Below the pieces are notes generated by a model, which worked only from the letters and a program-made list of their open reading frames with translations, did no database searches and was not told the origin of the DNA. From contig NZ_NPEA01000001.1 in the NCBI RefSeq assembly GCF_002812205.1, positions 372,001 through 436,000 on the forward strand: DNA of 64,000 nt, given 5' to 3'. Origin of the DNA: Leptospira neocaledonica. Lineage in GTDB: Bacteria > Spirochaetota > Leptospiria > Leptospirales > Leptospiraceae. The position numbers and the translations under genes were made by a program. Of the stretch, positions 1 through 8,605 are shown piece by piece; the first letter of the stretch is position 1; each line of letters opens with the position of its first letter.

Positions 1-795
1 TTATCGTGATTCTAGGGAAACCAGAGAAGTAAATACCTCTTCTGCTTTTTTATAAGACTCAGAGAACAAATACGCATATCCTAGATCCAAAAGTTCGTTT
101 CTAGAAAGTTCTTTTTTTCTCGCCTCATATTTCGGAATATTTTTGATCCTGTCTGAATATTCAGTCACTTTATCTTCGTAGGAAGGGATCTCACCTGCAC
201 CCGGAAGTTTTTCCAGGATATTACAAGCTTCTTCAAATCTTCCTATATGAACAAAACATAATCCTAAGGCAGCAAGAACATCTCTGTCTTCTTTTAGGCT
301 TTCAGAATTTTCTTTGAATACCTTAAGGGCTTCTTCGAATTTTCTCAAATGATATAGAGAGAAAAATTCCAGTTTAGCAAAATACCCATCGGACCAAAGA
401 GCCTTATATCTTTGGATGAGATCCGCACATGCTTTGTGGGCGCCCACTTCTTCGCATGCCTTGATCCCCGTGGTTAAGATAGAATAAGATACGGGACTAG
501 AAGATGCCTTGAAATATTCGTGGAATAATACAGCGGCCTCTTTCGAATTTCCTTTGGCTCTATGCAGATAAGCACCGAGTAAAGGGGTCAGGACCGTTTT
601 TCCCTCTAAAGGAAAATTATTGGCAGTATTTGTTTCCGTTTCGAATTCGCAAACCGCTCTTAAATGATTTAAGAACACGTTTTTCGCATTCTTCTCCGCA
701 AGTTTAGATACTTCCTCGTAAGCTCCTGTTTCAAAGAGTTCCCAAGCGGACTCTTCTAAGGAAAGCTGTGTGGAAAGGGCGGAACTTTTAGCCAT
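1..795 (-). CDS. TPR-type helical repeat protein
   Basis: 264 residues, complete: the stop codon is the first three bases of the window. The ATG has a GAGG ribosome site about six bases upstream. The sequence is almost all helix, with TPR-like units near residues 15-35 (ESAWELFETGAYEEVSKLA), 150-195 (KFEEALKVFKEN, then ALGLCFVHIGRFEEACNILE) and 235-262 (LDLGYAYLFSESYKKAEEVF). There is no signal peptide or membrane segment, so a cytoplasmic scaffold or protein-binding role is inferred. Partners are unknown. It lies 83 bases upstream of the asnS stop codon, in the same orientation. Confidence 0.7.
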   Translation of the reverse strand: MAKSSALSTQLSLEESAWELFETGAYEEVSKLAEKNAKNVFLNHLRAVCEFETETNTANNFPLEGKTVLTPLLGAYLHRAKGNSKEAAVLFHEYFKASSSPVSYSILTTGIKACEEVGAHKACADLIQRYKALWSDGYFAKLEFFSLYHLRKFEEALKVFKENSESLKEDRDVLAALGLCFVHIGRFEEACNILEKLPGAGEIPSYEDKVTEYSDRIKNIPKYEARKKELSRNELLDLGYAYLFSESYKKAEEVFTSLVSLESR

Positions 796-851
796 ACGAT
801 ACCTCTATTTTTGGTATCGGTAAGATCCGGATTTTTTAGCGGATTTTTTTT

Positions 852-877
852 CACACAGAGACGCAGAGCCTCAGAGG
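852..877 (+). repeat. CACAGAGACGCAGAG-type dispersed repeat
   Basis: A purine-rich run reading CACACAGAGACGCAGAGCCT followed by CAGAGG fills much of the gap after asnS. Related runs occur at 58701-58725 and, inverted, at 58874-58904. It is noncoding and has no clear function; similar CACAGAG strings recur between genes in many bacterial genomes. Confidence 0.4.
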
Positions 878-878
878 T

Positions 879-2186
879 TTAAGGATATAATCTCTCCATC
901 ATACGAGGGAAAGGGATACATTCCCGGACATGCTGAAGGCCGCAGATCCAAGCGATCAACCTTTCGGTTCCAAGACCGAAACCGGAATGAGGAACAGAAC
1001 CGTATTTTCTAAGCTCCAAATACCATTCATAAGATTCTACAGGTAGGTTTTCTTCCTCTAGCCTTTTAGTGATATTTTCGTAACTTTCTTCCCTTTCTGA
1101 GCCGCCAATGATTTCCCCCACTCCGTCAGGAGCGATCAGATCTGCATTCAAAACAGTTCTTGGATCCTCGGGGTTGACCTTCATATAAAATGCCTTTGCT
1201 TCCCTCGGATATTTTTGTATAAAAACAGGTCCGCCGAATTTTTGACAAAGCATCTGTTCTCTTTCTGAATTGATATCGTCTCCCCAGACAATATCCTCTC
1301 CTTGGGATTGTAGGTATTCTAGGGCTTCTTTATAATCTATCAATGCGAAAGGTTTTGATATATAATCCAGTAAAGGAGAAGGATCTCTTTCCAAAACTTT
1401 TAGTTCTGGAGCACAAGCGGCCACAGTTTCTCGGATCACAGTTTTAACAAAATCCTCTTGCAGCTTTAGGTTTTCTGCATGTGTTAAAAATGCGGTTTCC
1501 GCTTCTACCATCCAGAATTCAGTTAAATGCCTTCTGGTTTTACTCTTCTCCGCTCTGAATGTAGGTCCGTAACAATATACTTTATTATGAGCAAATATCG
1601 CAGTTTCTAAATACAATTGTCCAGTCTGGGCCAGATAGGCATTACCAAGGTCGAAGTATTCCGTCGAGAATAATGTTCCTGCGGATTCTCCTATGGAACC
1701 CGTAAGGATAGGAGTATCTATCAATGTAAATTGGTTGGTATGGAAATATTTTCGGATCTGATAAGAAAGTTCACTTCTTACTTTTATGATAGCTAACTGC
1801 TTACTGGAACGTAACCAAAGATGTCTTTGAGAAAGTAAAAAGTCTATTCCGTGTTCTTTGGGCGTAATTGGATAATTTTCCGATTCTCCTACCTTCTTGT
1901 AAGAAGAAAGTATTAGTTCGTATCCGATAGGAGACTTTTCATTCTCCACTAATTTACCGATTACCTCGACTGAGGTTTCCTGTTTTAGGTGTTTGATCTC
2001 GGAAAATAGATCTTCTCCTAAAATTTCTTTTTCAGCCAGTACCTGTAGGATTTTTCCTGAATTTCTCAGACTTAAAAATTGTCTGGCGTTAGATCCTCTC
2101 AAACCGTGCACCCAACCTTGGATACGTACGGTTTGGTTTACATGTTCCGGTAAACGGTTTAGATCAATTGTGGAAACTTCGGACAT
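879..2186 (-). CDS. asnS: Asparagine--tRNA ligase
   Basis: 435 residues, normal for bacterial AsnRS, which charges tRNA(Asn) with asparagine in the cytoplasm. Residues 1-105 form the OB-fold anticodon domain (VRIQGWVHGLRG). The class II catalytic core follows, with motif 2 at YCYGPTFRAEKSKTRRHLTE and motif 3 at GFGLGTERLIAWICGLQHVR. Having a true AsnRS implies that the GatCA pair at 8602-10349 serves mainly Gln-tRNA(Gln); this is inference, as no GlnRS could be checked. It is divergent from folD across 80 bases. Confidence 0.96.
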   Translation of the reverse strand: MSEVSTIDLNRLPEHVNQTVRIQGWVHGLRGSNARQFLSLRNSGKILQVLAEKEILGEDLFSEIKHLKQETSVEVIGKLVENEKSPIGYELILSSYKKVGESENYPITPKEHGIDFLLSQRHLWLRSSKQLAIIKVRSELSYQIRKYFHTNQFTLIDTPILTGSIGESAGTLFSTEYFDLGNAYLAQTGQLYLETAIFAHNKVYCYGPTFRAEKSKTRRHLTEFWMVEAETAFLTHAENLKLQEDFVKTVIRETVAACAPELKVLERDPSPLLDYISKPFALIDYKEALEYLQSQGEDIVWGDDINSEREQMLCQKFGGPVFIQKYPREAKAFYMKVNPEDPRTVLNADLIAPDGVGEIIGGSEREESYENITKRLEEENLPVESYEWYLELRKYGSVPHSGFGLGTERLIAWICGLQHVRECIPFPRMMERLYP

Positions 2187-2266
2187 GATCCTATTTTAAG
2201 CATTCTACCCGACTGAAAAGGATTATTTTCGGATGACATCGGGACCGGAGGCTAAATCCTGAACCC

Positions 2267-3121
2267 ATGACTGCGATTTTACTGGATGGCAAAAAACTTT
2301 CTCAAAAGATAAAAGATTCTATCGCCGAAGAGATCAAAACTCTCACGGCTTCCGGAAAAAAGCCCCCGAAACTCGCAACGATCCTGGTAGGAAACGATCC
2401 GGCTTCTGCCACTTATGTAAATATGAAAGTCAAGTCCTGCCATGCGGTGGGAATGATCTCCGAAAAAATAGAACTTCCTGATACTACAACCACCCAGGAA
2501 TTACTCGCGGTTATTGATAAATTGAACGCGGATCCGGACACTCATGGAATTCTTCTACAACACCCTTCTCCACCCCAGATAGACGAAAGAGCAGCATTCG
2601 ATCGGATCGATTTGAAGAAGGATGTGGACGGAGTTACTACATTATCCTTTGGGAAATTGTCTATGGGAGTGGAAACCTATCTTCCTTGTACTCCGTATGG
2701 AATGGTTCTTCTTTTAAAAGAATACGGGATTGATCCTGCCGGAAAAAGAGCCGTGGTTGTAGGACGTTCTCCTATTTTAGGAAAACCGATGGCAATGCTT
2801 CTTACCGAAATGAACGCGACTGTCACTCTCTGTCATTCCAAGACCAAAAATCTGCCGGAAATCGTAGCCCAGGCTGATATTGTTGTGGGTGCTGTAGGAA
2901 AACCTGAATTTATCAAAGCGGATTGGATCAAACCGGGAGCAGTATTATTGGATGCAGGTTACAACCCAGGGAACGTGGGAGATATCGAAATTTCTAAGGC
3001 CTGGGAAAAATCCTCCCATTACACTCCTGTTCCGGGTGGTGTAGGACCTATGACAATTTCAGTCCTTCTTCTACAGACATTGTATTCGGCAAAAGATCAC
3101 TTTACACCCCCGCTGAAATGA
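2267..3121 (+). CDS. folD: Methylenetetrahydrofolate dehydrogenase / cyclohydrolase
   Basis: 284 residues, full length. It interconverts methylene-, methenyl- and 10-formyl-tetrahydrofolate with NADP. The catalytic domain carries Y50-x-x-x-K54 (YVNMK) and the conserved block DGVTTLSFGKLSMG. The Rossmann half has VVGRSPILGKPMAMLL and the C-terminal PVPGGVGPMTISVLL signature. It is the first gene of a rightward group; the next gene starts 16 bases after its stop. Confidence 0.97.
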   Translation: MTAILLDGKKLSQKIKDSIAEEIKTLTASGKKPPKLATILVGNDPASATYVNMKVKSCHAVGMISEKIELPDTTTTQELLAVIDKLNADPDTHGILLQHPSPPQIDERAAFDRIDLKKDVDGVTTLSFGKLSMGVETYLPCTPYGMVLLLKEYGIDPAGKRAVVVGRSPILGKPMAMLLTEMNATVTLCHSKTKNLPEIVAQADIVVGAVGKPEFIKADWIKPGAVLLDAGYNPGNVGDIEISKAWEKSSHYTPVPGGVGPMTISVLLLQTLYSAKDHFTPPLK

Positions 3122-3137
3122 AAACGATGTATCTCTG

Positions 3138-4103
3138 ATGGCTATCAGTTTCGACGAGTGCTTCCAGACTTATCCTCCCTTCTCACCTCCTGCGGATTTG
3201 GACGATTTTTGGGCGGAGTCGATCCGAGAACTTAAAGGTTTTCCGGTTAAAAACCAAACCAAGGCTCTTCTCAAAGGGACCATTTTAAAAGAAACCATCT
3301 ACGATATTTCTTTCCAATCTTACGGGAATGCGACGCTTACCGGCAGTTTGGTGATCCCTAGGAAAAGAGGCGATCTTCCAGTTCTTGTATATTTCCATGA
3401 TTATGCGAAAGACAGACCTCAGATCATCAAAGGACTGACAGAAGCCGGAGTAGCGCAACTCATCCTGGACCTAAGAGGCCACGGCACCCAGCTTATTCAT
3501 CCTGTTTTAAAGGAAGGAGAGCTCCCTGATCCGGATTGGACTCCAGGATACTACAGAAAAGGATTGGAAACCAAAGAATCCTTCTTCTTAAAAGCCAATT
3601 ATTTAGACGTGATCCGTACCATAGAATTTTTAAGACTCACTGATGGGATCGACGGAGACAAGATCATCCTGGCTGGAAAAGGGATCGGTGCCTCTATGGC
3701 TCTTTTTGGAGCCGCTAATTCCCCTAGAGTAAAAGCACTTATATTAGAAACTCCTAATTTTTGCCATGTAGATGATACACAACTCAAATTAGGAACCAGC
3801 TGGTCCAAGGAAATTTCGGAACAGATCTCCAATTCTAAATCCAAAAAGACCCAGCTAAAAAAGAATCTTTCTTATTTTGATACTTTGAATTTTTCCAAAA
3901 AGATTAAGATCCCTACTTTGGTATCCGTCGGAATGGAAGATAAGGTTTCTCATCCTAAGTCTGTTTTCGCGTTATTCAACCACTTAGTTTGCGATAAAAG
4001 AATGCAGGTTTATCCTACGGAAGGAAACGAAGCAGGAATCGCAGGGGACAAACAGAATTTGGCCAATCTGGAATTCTCGAAAGAGATTCTCTTCCCAGAA
4101 TGA
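3138..4103 (+). CDS. Acetyl-xylan-esterase (AXE1)-like alpha/beta hydrolase, catalytic residues lost
   Basis: 321 residues with no signal peptide. It matches the AXE1 / cephalosporin-C deacetylase layout: an N-terminal PPADLDDFW signature, VLVYFHDY near the oxyanion strand, LILDLRGHG, and the nucleophile-elbow region IILAGKGIGASMAL. In active members the elbow reads GGSQGG; here the serine position is glycine (GKGIG). The usual catalytic histidine in a VYP..GHE motif is asparagine (VYPTEGNEAG). The acidic residue is kept (GMEDKVSHP). The reading frame is intact, so this looks like a pseudoenzyme, not a decayed gene. It lies between folD and cysS and overlaps the cysS start by four bases (ATGA), so it is probably co-translated. 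Function unknown. Confidence 0.8.
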   Translation: MAISFDECFQTYPPFSPPADLDDFWAESIRELKGFPVKNQTKALLKGTILKETIYDISFQSYGNATLTGSLVIPRKRGDLPVLVYFHDYAKDRPQIIKGLTEAGVAQLILDLRGHGTQLIHPVLKEGELPDPDWTPGYYRKGLETKESFFLKANYLDVIRTIEFLRLTDGIDGDKIILAGKGIGASMALFGAANSPRVKALILETPNFCHVDDTQLKLGTSWSKEISEQISNSKSKKTQLKKNLSYFDTLNFSKKIKIPTLVSVGMEDKVSHPKSVFALFNHLVCDKRMQVYPTEGNEAGIAGDKQNLANLEFSKEILFPE

Positions 4104-5515
4104 AAGAAATCCGTTTCCATAATTCTCTTAGTGGAAACAAAGAAGTATTCCGTCCGGAGTTTCCGGACAGAGTCAGAGTATATTCCTGCGGGCCCACAGT
4201 TTATAACTTCGCACATTTGGGAAATTTGCGTGCATTCTTATTTGTAGATCTTCTCAGAAGAACATTAGTCGCATTCGGTTATAAACCGGATATGACAATG
4301 AACATCACTGATATTGATGATAAGATCATCCGTGAATCCTTGGCACAAGGAAAAGGGATCAGAGAATTTACAGAACCTTGGGTAAAAGCATTCCAGGAAG
4401 ATTTAGAATCTCTGAATATTCAAAAATTGGAACATTATCCTAGGGCTACTGATTCCATTCCTTCCATGGTAGAGATCATAAAACATCTACAGAACCAAGG
4501 ACTCGTCTACGAAAAAGACGGAAGTTTGTATTATTCCATTTCCAAATTCAAAAATTACGGAAAACTTTCCAAAATTGACGTAAGCGGAATGAAAACAGGC
4601 ACTCGTTATGATACGGACGAATATGAGAAGGACGATGTAAGAGACTTCGTCCTTTGGAAATTCCCGAAACAAGACGGGGAACCTTCTTGGGAGACTGAGA
4701 TTGGTTCCGGAAGACCTGGCTGGCATTTAGAATGTTCCGCAATGGTGCGCGACGTATACGGCTCCGGAGTCGATATCCATACAGGTGGTGTAGATCTTAC
4801 CTTCCCCCACCATGAAAATGAAATCGCTCAGAGTGAAGGCGCTTACCCGGAAGAATCCTTCGTAAAATATTGGCTGCACTCGGAACATCTTCTCGTAAAT
4901 GGAGAGAAGATGGCCAAGTCCAAGGGAAACTTTTTCACCCTAAGAGACCTGGTAAAAGAAGGCGCAGAACCTCGAAATATCAGATTCCTTCTACTCTCCG
5001 CTCATTACAGAAGTAAATTGAACTTCACAAAAGAAAGATTAGAAGAAGCTTCACAATCCGTTTCCAAGATCCAAAATTGTATCAATCGATTATTAGAAGA
5101 TTCCCCTAAGGCAGAGCCTGCATTTGATCAAGATTATGAAATGGATTCGAATCCGCGGTTACCTAATGAATTCTTAGGTGCTCTTGGAGACGATCTAAAC
5201 ATATCAAAATTCTTATCGTTAGTCTTTGAGCTAGTAAAAGATTCTAATCATTATTTAGACAAAGGTAAAATTTCCAGAGAAGGAATTCTACATCGATTAG
5301 AACGTTTTATTGCAATAGATTCCATCTTGGGTGTTTTAAGTTTCGAAAGAAAAGTAGAAGTTTTAGATTCCGAAATCGATGAGTTAGTCAGACAAAGACA
5401 AGAAGCTCGCAAAAACAAAAATTTTGCAGAAGCGGACAGACTCAGAGATAAATTGAACGAATTAGGGATTATACTCGAAGACACAAAAGAAGGTCTTCGC
5501 TGGAAGAGAAAATGA
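4100..5515 (+). CDS. cysS: Cysteine--tRNA ligase
   Basis: 471 residues, standard class I CysRS charging tRNA(Cys). The N-terminal YSCGPTVYNFAHLGNLRAF holds the first zinc-binding Cys and the HIGH-type motif (HLGN). The other zinc ligands lie in HLECSAM and TFPHHENE. KMAKSKGNFFTLRDL is the KMSKS loop. The C-terminal helical domain ends in a basic anticodon-binding tail (ARKNKNFAEADRLRDKLNE). It overlaps both neighbours by four bases (ATGA), a sign of translational coupling. Confidence 0.97.
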   Translation: MKEIRFHNSLSGNKEVFRPEFPDRVRVYSCGPTVYNFAHLGNLRAFLFVDLLRRTLVAFGYKPDMTMNITDIDDKIIRESLAQGKGIREFTEPWVKAFQEDLESLNIQKLEHYPRATDSIPSMVEIIKHLQNQGLVYEKDGSLYYSISKFKNYGKLSKIDVSGMKTGTRYDTDEYEKDDVRDFVLWKFPKQDGEPSWETEIGSGRPGWHLECSAMVRDVYGSGVDIHTGGVDLTFPHHENEIAQSEGAYPEESFVKYWLHSEHLLVNGEKMAKSKGNFFTLRDLVKEGAEPRNIRFLLLSAHYRSKLNFTKERLEEASQSVSKIQNCINRLLEDSPKAEPAFDQDYEMDSNPRLPNEFLGALGDDLNISKFLSLVFELVKDSNHYLDKGKISREGILHRLERFIAIDSILGVLSFERKVEVLDSEIDELVRQRQEARKNKNFAEADRLRDKLNELGIILEDTKEGLRWKRK

Positions 5516-6255
5516 GCCGCCAGGATTATATCTACGGAAGAAGAAATATCCGAGAAATTCTGGAACGACATCTTGAAAAAGGTTCCGAACTCTCCTTCCA
5601 AGAAATTTGGCTGACTTCCGGAGCCAAAAAAGAATTAGAAGAAATTCTCTCTGAATTAGAAGGCAAACTTCTTATCAAAGAAGCTTCTCCCAGTAAATTA
5701 GACAAGATGGCTCCTGGCGTGAATCACCAGGGTGTCCTTGCGCTTAGAATACAACTCCACTCCGGAGATAAAAAATCATTCGATTCTCATCTAGAAAACT
5801 GTAAGGGCCCAATCCTGGTTTTAGATCGTATCCAAGATCCGGGCAATCTAGGAAATATTTTAAGAACGGCAGAATGTTTCGGAGTGGAAACGGTTCTCAT
5901 CCCCGAAAGGGATTCCTCAGGGATCACTCCGGCTGTGGAAAAAGTTGCCTCAGGTGCACTAGCCTATCTAAACGTTTTTAAAGTAGGGAACCTGGCGCAA
6001 ATATTAGAAAAATTGCAAAAACGAAATTTTTGGGTAGTGTCCACTTCCGACAAAGGAACAGAAGATTGGTCTAAAATTCCTGCTTGGGAAGAATTAGTGA
6101 TCTTAATGGGAAATGAAGGAGAAGGGCTCAAAAGAATTCTGATGGAAAAATCGGATTTTACAGTTCGCATTCCACTTCATGGCCATATCTCTTCTTTAAA
6201 TGTAACAGTTGCCACTGGGATCGTACTAGATCGTTTGAAAAACCGACCGAAGTGA
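5512..6255 (+). CDS. TrmH/SpoU-family rRNA 2'-O-ribose methyltransferase (RlmB-like)
   Basis: 247 residues, the usual RlmB length. Residues 1-75 form a small substrate-binding domain of the L30e type (YIYGRRNIREIL). The knotted SPOUT domain follows, with motif 1 DPGNLGNILRTAECFG, motif 2 LVILMGNEGEGL and motif 3 IPLHGHISSLNVTVATGIVL. RlmB methylates a ribose in 23S rRNA using S-adenosylmethionine; the exact target here is not provable from sequence. Gene order cysS-rlmB with overlap is common in bacteria. It ends the folD-led group. Confidence 0.88.
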   Translation: MSRQDYIYGRRNIREILERHLEKGSELSFQEIWLTSGAKKELEEILSELEGKLLIKEASPSKLDKMAPGVNHQGVLALRIQLHSGDKKSFDSHLENCKGPILVLDRIQDPGNLGNILRTAECFGVETVLIPERDSSGITPAVEKVASGALAYLNVFKVGNLAQILEKLQKRNFWVVSTSDKGTEDWSKIPAWEELVILMGNEGEGLKRILMEKSDFTVRIPLHGHISSLNVTVATGIVLDRLKNRPK

Positions 6256-6376
6256 ATTTTATTCAAACATTTATTTCCTTTCTGTTACGATATTATTGAA
6301 CAACTTACATCAAATTCTAGCTTGCGGTTTTTCAGGATCAGTTCCAAACTTTCTATAATATCTTCTGAAGACGTTC

Positions 6377-6390
6377 GTAGGAATTCCAAC
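6377..6390 (+). repeat. Dispersed palindromic repeat, copy 1 (GTAGGAATTCCAAC)
   Basis: The 14-mer GTAGGAATTCCAAC is identical to those at 7666-7679 and (minus strand) 16378-16391. The core GGAATTCC is a perfect palindrome. This copy sits in the 175-base gap between the rlmB-like gene and the lipase lipoprotein, 40 bases before the latter's start. Confidence 0.65.
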
Positions 6391-6430
6391 ATTCGAACCT
6401 GACGTTTTCCGGAAATTTGGATCGTATCTA

Positions 6431-7609
6431 ATGAAAAGATTTTTATCTTTCCAATCTTTGTTTTTATTTTTCATTCTTCTATCTTTCGGAAACTGCGAGT
6501 ACCTCCAAGATAGACTCACTCCTTCCGATAGTAAATCATTAGGGGAGCAAATTAAGGATTATATTATCTCAAGCTATTTTGCTGAAACGAACCACGCGCT
6601 GTATAAATTTTCGACAGTATTTCCCGATATGGCTGTAGGCAGTCTCTCCCCACTGTATTTCCAAGATCCTTATTTCCAAAGAGATAATTCCAAAGCAAAA
6701 ATTGTATTTATACATGGTTGGGATTTTGGAGAAAGACAAACCGACCCTCCGACAGATTTTAATAAAAAAGTAGCAAATCTGCTTGGGACCTGGAACCAAG
6801 GTCTTGCATTCACAACTGATACTGCAACTCCTCCCAGCAGCTATTCCGGAAGCGTATATGATGAATTCGAAATATACGTTTTTACCTATAGAACTTCTGA
6901 TTATATAGAAGTGAATGGAAGAAGGTTTATCGATTCCTTAAATGCAGCTTTTAACTCCTCCGATAAGGTGGTCGTCGTAGCCCATTCTATGGGGGGACTT
7001 GTTGCAAGAGCCGCGATCCAACATGCAAATAATACAGAAGACGTAATAGATCATATCGTAAGCTTAGGTACTCCTTATTATGGATCTCCTTATTCTTCTC
7101 CGCAATATACAGGGAATTTATCAACCATCGGAACAATTATTAAATTTATGACAGACACTCCTGGCGGACAGGGGCTTGCGTACACAAACGGAATCAGTGC
7201 CGGTGTGGATCCGATCACTCCTGCAATTGTAGACGGGACCAACCAAGCATTTAATTTCTTTTTAGAAAAGATGATCGCAAAGACTACCTATGATCCTATT
7301 ACGACGGTCTATGGAGGAAACATGGTAGCAGGAAATTGTAGCGATACTGATCATGCTACCACCTACCGAGCAGCGTGTACGGTGATTACAAGCGGAGATC
7401 CGGTATTTGGTAGCTCTGATGGAATTGTTCCCTTGAATTCTGCACTTTTAAATGGAAGAGCCGGCACACAACATACTGTCGGCAATATGGACCATTCTCA
7501 AATGTCTTTTAGAAATGAAGGTGGAATGGCAGGAGGACTTACCATTGTAAAAACTCATTTTGATAATGTATTTAATGAAGTTTTTACGATCGTGGGTGCT
7601 CTACCTTAA
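6431..7609 (+). CDS. Lipase-like alpha/beta hydrolase lipoprotein
   Basis: 392 residues. The N-terminus has basic residues, a hydrophobic stretch and a lipobox ending LLSFGNC, with the lipidated Cys at position 22; N before C is typical of spirochete lipoproteins. The mature part has the oxyanion region IVFIHGWDF, the nucleophile elbow VVAHSMGGLVARAA, a candidate catalytic Asp in SSDGIVPLNSA and His in NMDHSQM, as in secreted triacylglycerol lipases of the LipA/PGAP1-like type. All three triad candidates are present, so it is probably an active, surface- or periplasm-anchored esterase or lipase. Substrate unknown. It is transcribed alone, convergent with hisF. Confidence 0.85.
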   Translation: MKRFLSFQSLFLFFILLSFGNCEYLQDRLTPSDSKSLGEQIKDYIISSYFAETNHALYKFSTVFPDMAVGSLSPLYFQDPYFQRDNSKAKIVFIHGWDFGERQTDPPTDFNKKVANLLGTWNQGLAFTTDTATPPSSYSGSVYDEFEIYVFTYRTSDYIEVNGRRFIDSLNAAFNSSDKVVVVAHSMGGLVARAAIQHANNTEDVIDHIVSLGTPYYGSPYSSPQYTGNLSTIGTIIKFMTDTPGGQGLAYTNGISAGVDPITPAIVDGTNQAFNFFLEKMIAKTTYDPITTVYGGNMVAGNCSDTDHATTYRAACTVITSGDPVFGSSDGIVPLNSALLNGRAGTQHTVGNMDHSQMSFRNEGGMAGGLTIVKTHFDNVFNEVFTIVGALP

Positions 7610-7664
7610 TGGAAAACAAGTCCACATGCGAAGCCGCCAAGAAATAGAGATTTTGTTTTGTAAG

Positions 7665-7680
7665 TGTAGGAATTCCAACT
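7665..7680 (+). repeat. Dispersed palindromic repeat, copy 2
   Basis: TGTAGGAATTCCAACT, containing the same 14-mer as copies 1 and 3. It lies in the convergent gap after the lipase lipoprotein and is followed ten bases later by an unusually GC-rich stretch. Confidence 0.65.
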
Positions 7681-7689
7681 GATCTATGA

Positions 7690-7733
7690 GCGCCCCCGCC
7701 CCGCTTTGGGTGGTGGGGAGTGGCCCGTGGGAG
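7690..7733 (+). other. GC-rich hairpin-prone stretch between convergent genes
   Basis: About 80% G+C over 44 bases in an AT-leaning genome. CCCCGCC and GGTGGGG can pair (one G-T) into a hairpin around a CTTTG-containing loop. No T-run follows, so a classical terminator is not shown. It may be part of a larger repeat with the palindrome just upstream. Confidence 0.4.
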
Positions 7734-7837
7734 AATTCCTTCCCGACTCTATATCAGAAAATTTGCAAACTAGCAAGTTAGATTCATGAACTCTTGGGTC
7801 GGAATGTAGATTCCGAATTCCGGTTTGCTCACTTTTC

Positions 7838-8605
7838 TCAGAGTCTGACCTTAATTCCCATTTCCTGCATATTTTCTTTGGTTTCTCTGATCGTAAATTC
7901 ACCAAAATGGAAAATGGATGCGGCGAGTACTGCGTCGGCCTTTCCTCTCAGTATCGCTTCTACCATATGTTCCGGATTTCCGGCTCCACCGCTTGCAATA
8001 ATAGGAATTTCTAAATTAGAAGAAAATAATTTTAAAAGTTGGATATCGAATCCTTTTTTGGTTCCGTCTCTATCCATGGAAGTGAGCAAAATTTCTCCTG
8101 CTCCTCTTTCTTGAGCTTCTTGTCCCCAATCTAAGGCATCTCTTCCGGTTTCGGTCCTTCCTCCATGTAAGAATACCTCGTATCTCTGTCTGTCCGGATG
8201 AAATTTCACATCCACCGCACACACAATACATTGGGAGCCGTAAATTTCTGCCGCCGCGCGGAGAAGGTCCGGATTTTGGAAAGCTGCAGTATTAATAGAG
8301 ACCTTGTCTGCTCCCTTTTCCAAAACAGCTTTCACATCATCTAATGTGCGAATTCCTCCACCCACGGTGAAAGGAATAAAAATTCTTTCCGCAACCGCTT
8401 CCACCAAATGGATCAGGATATCCCTTTTATCGCTGGAAGCGGTGATATCCAAGAAACATAACTCATCCGCGAGATTTTTTTCGTAAACTACTGCGGACTC
8501 CACAGGATCACCTGCATCCACAAGGTTTACAAAATTCACTCCCTTGACTACCCTACCATCTTTGATGTCTAGGCAGGGAATAATTCTCGCGGCAAGCTCA
8601 CTCAT
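7838..8605 (-). CDS. hisF: Imidazole glycerol phosphate synthase, cyclase subunit
   Basis: 255 residues, full-length (beta/alpha)8 barrel. With HisH it makes imidazole glycerol phosphate and AICAR in histidine synthesis. Catalytic aspartates are seen in [13 protein letters not shown] (Asp11 type) and CAVDVK (Asp130 type); phosphate-binding glycines are in FTVGGGIRT and IIASGGAGN. Its start overlaps the gatA stop by four bases. hisH is not adjacent; hisD is in the same leftward series at 20716-22008. Confidence 0.97.
   Translation of the reverse strand: MSELAARIIPCLDIKDGRVVKGVNFVNLVDAGDPVESAVVYEKNLADELCFLDITASSDKRDILIHLVEAVAERIFIPFTVGGGIRTLDDVKAVLEKGADKVSINTAAFQNPDLLRAAAEIYGSQCIVCAVDVKFHPDRQRYEVFLHGGRTETGRDALDWGQEAQERGAGEILLTSMDRDGTKKGFDIQLLKLFSSNLEIPIIASGGAGNPEHMVEAILRGKADAVLAASIFHFGEFTIRETKENMQEMGIKVRL

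Noticed and set aside
6310..6519. 69-residue minus-strand ORF with NVGIPT
   Set aside because: It runs through the palindrome and the antisense of a lipoprotein signal peptide; no ribosome site or recognisable protein.
7684..7905. 73-residue minus-strand ORF across the GC-rich stretch
   Set aside because: It overlaps the hisF end in another frame, and its composition comes from the GC-rich repeat.
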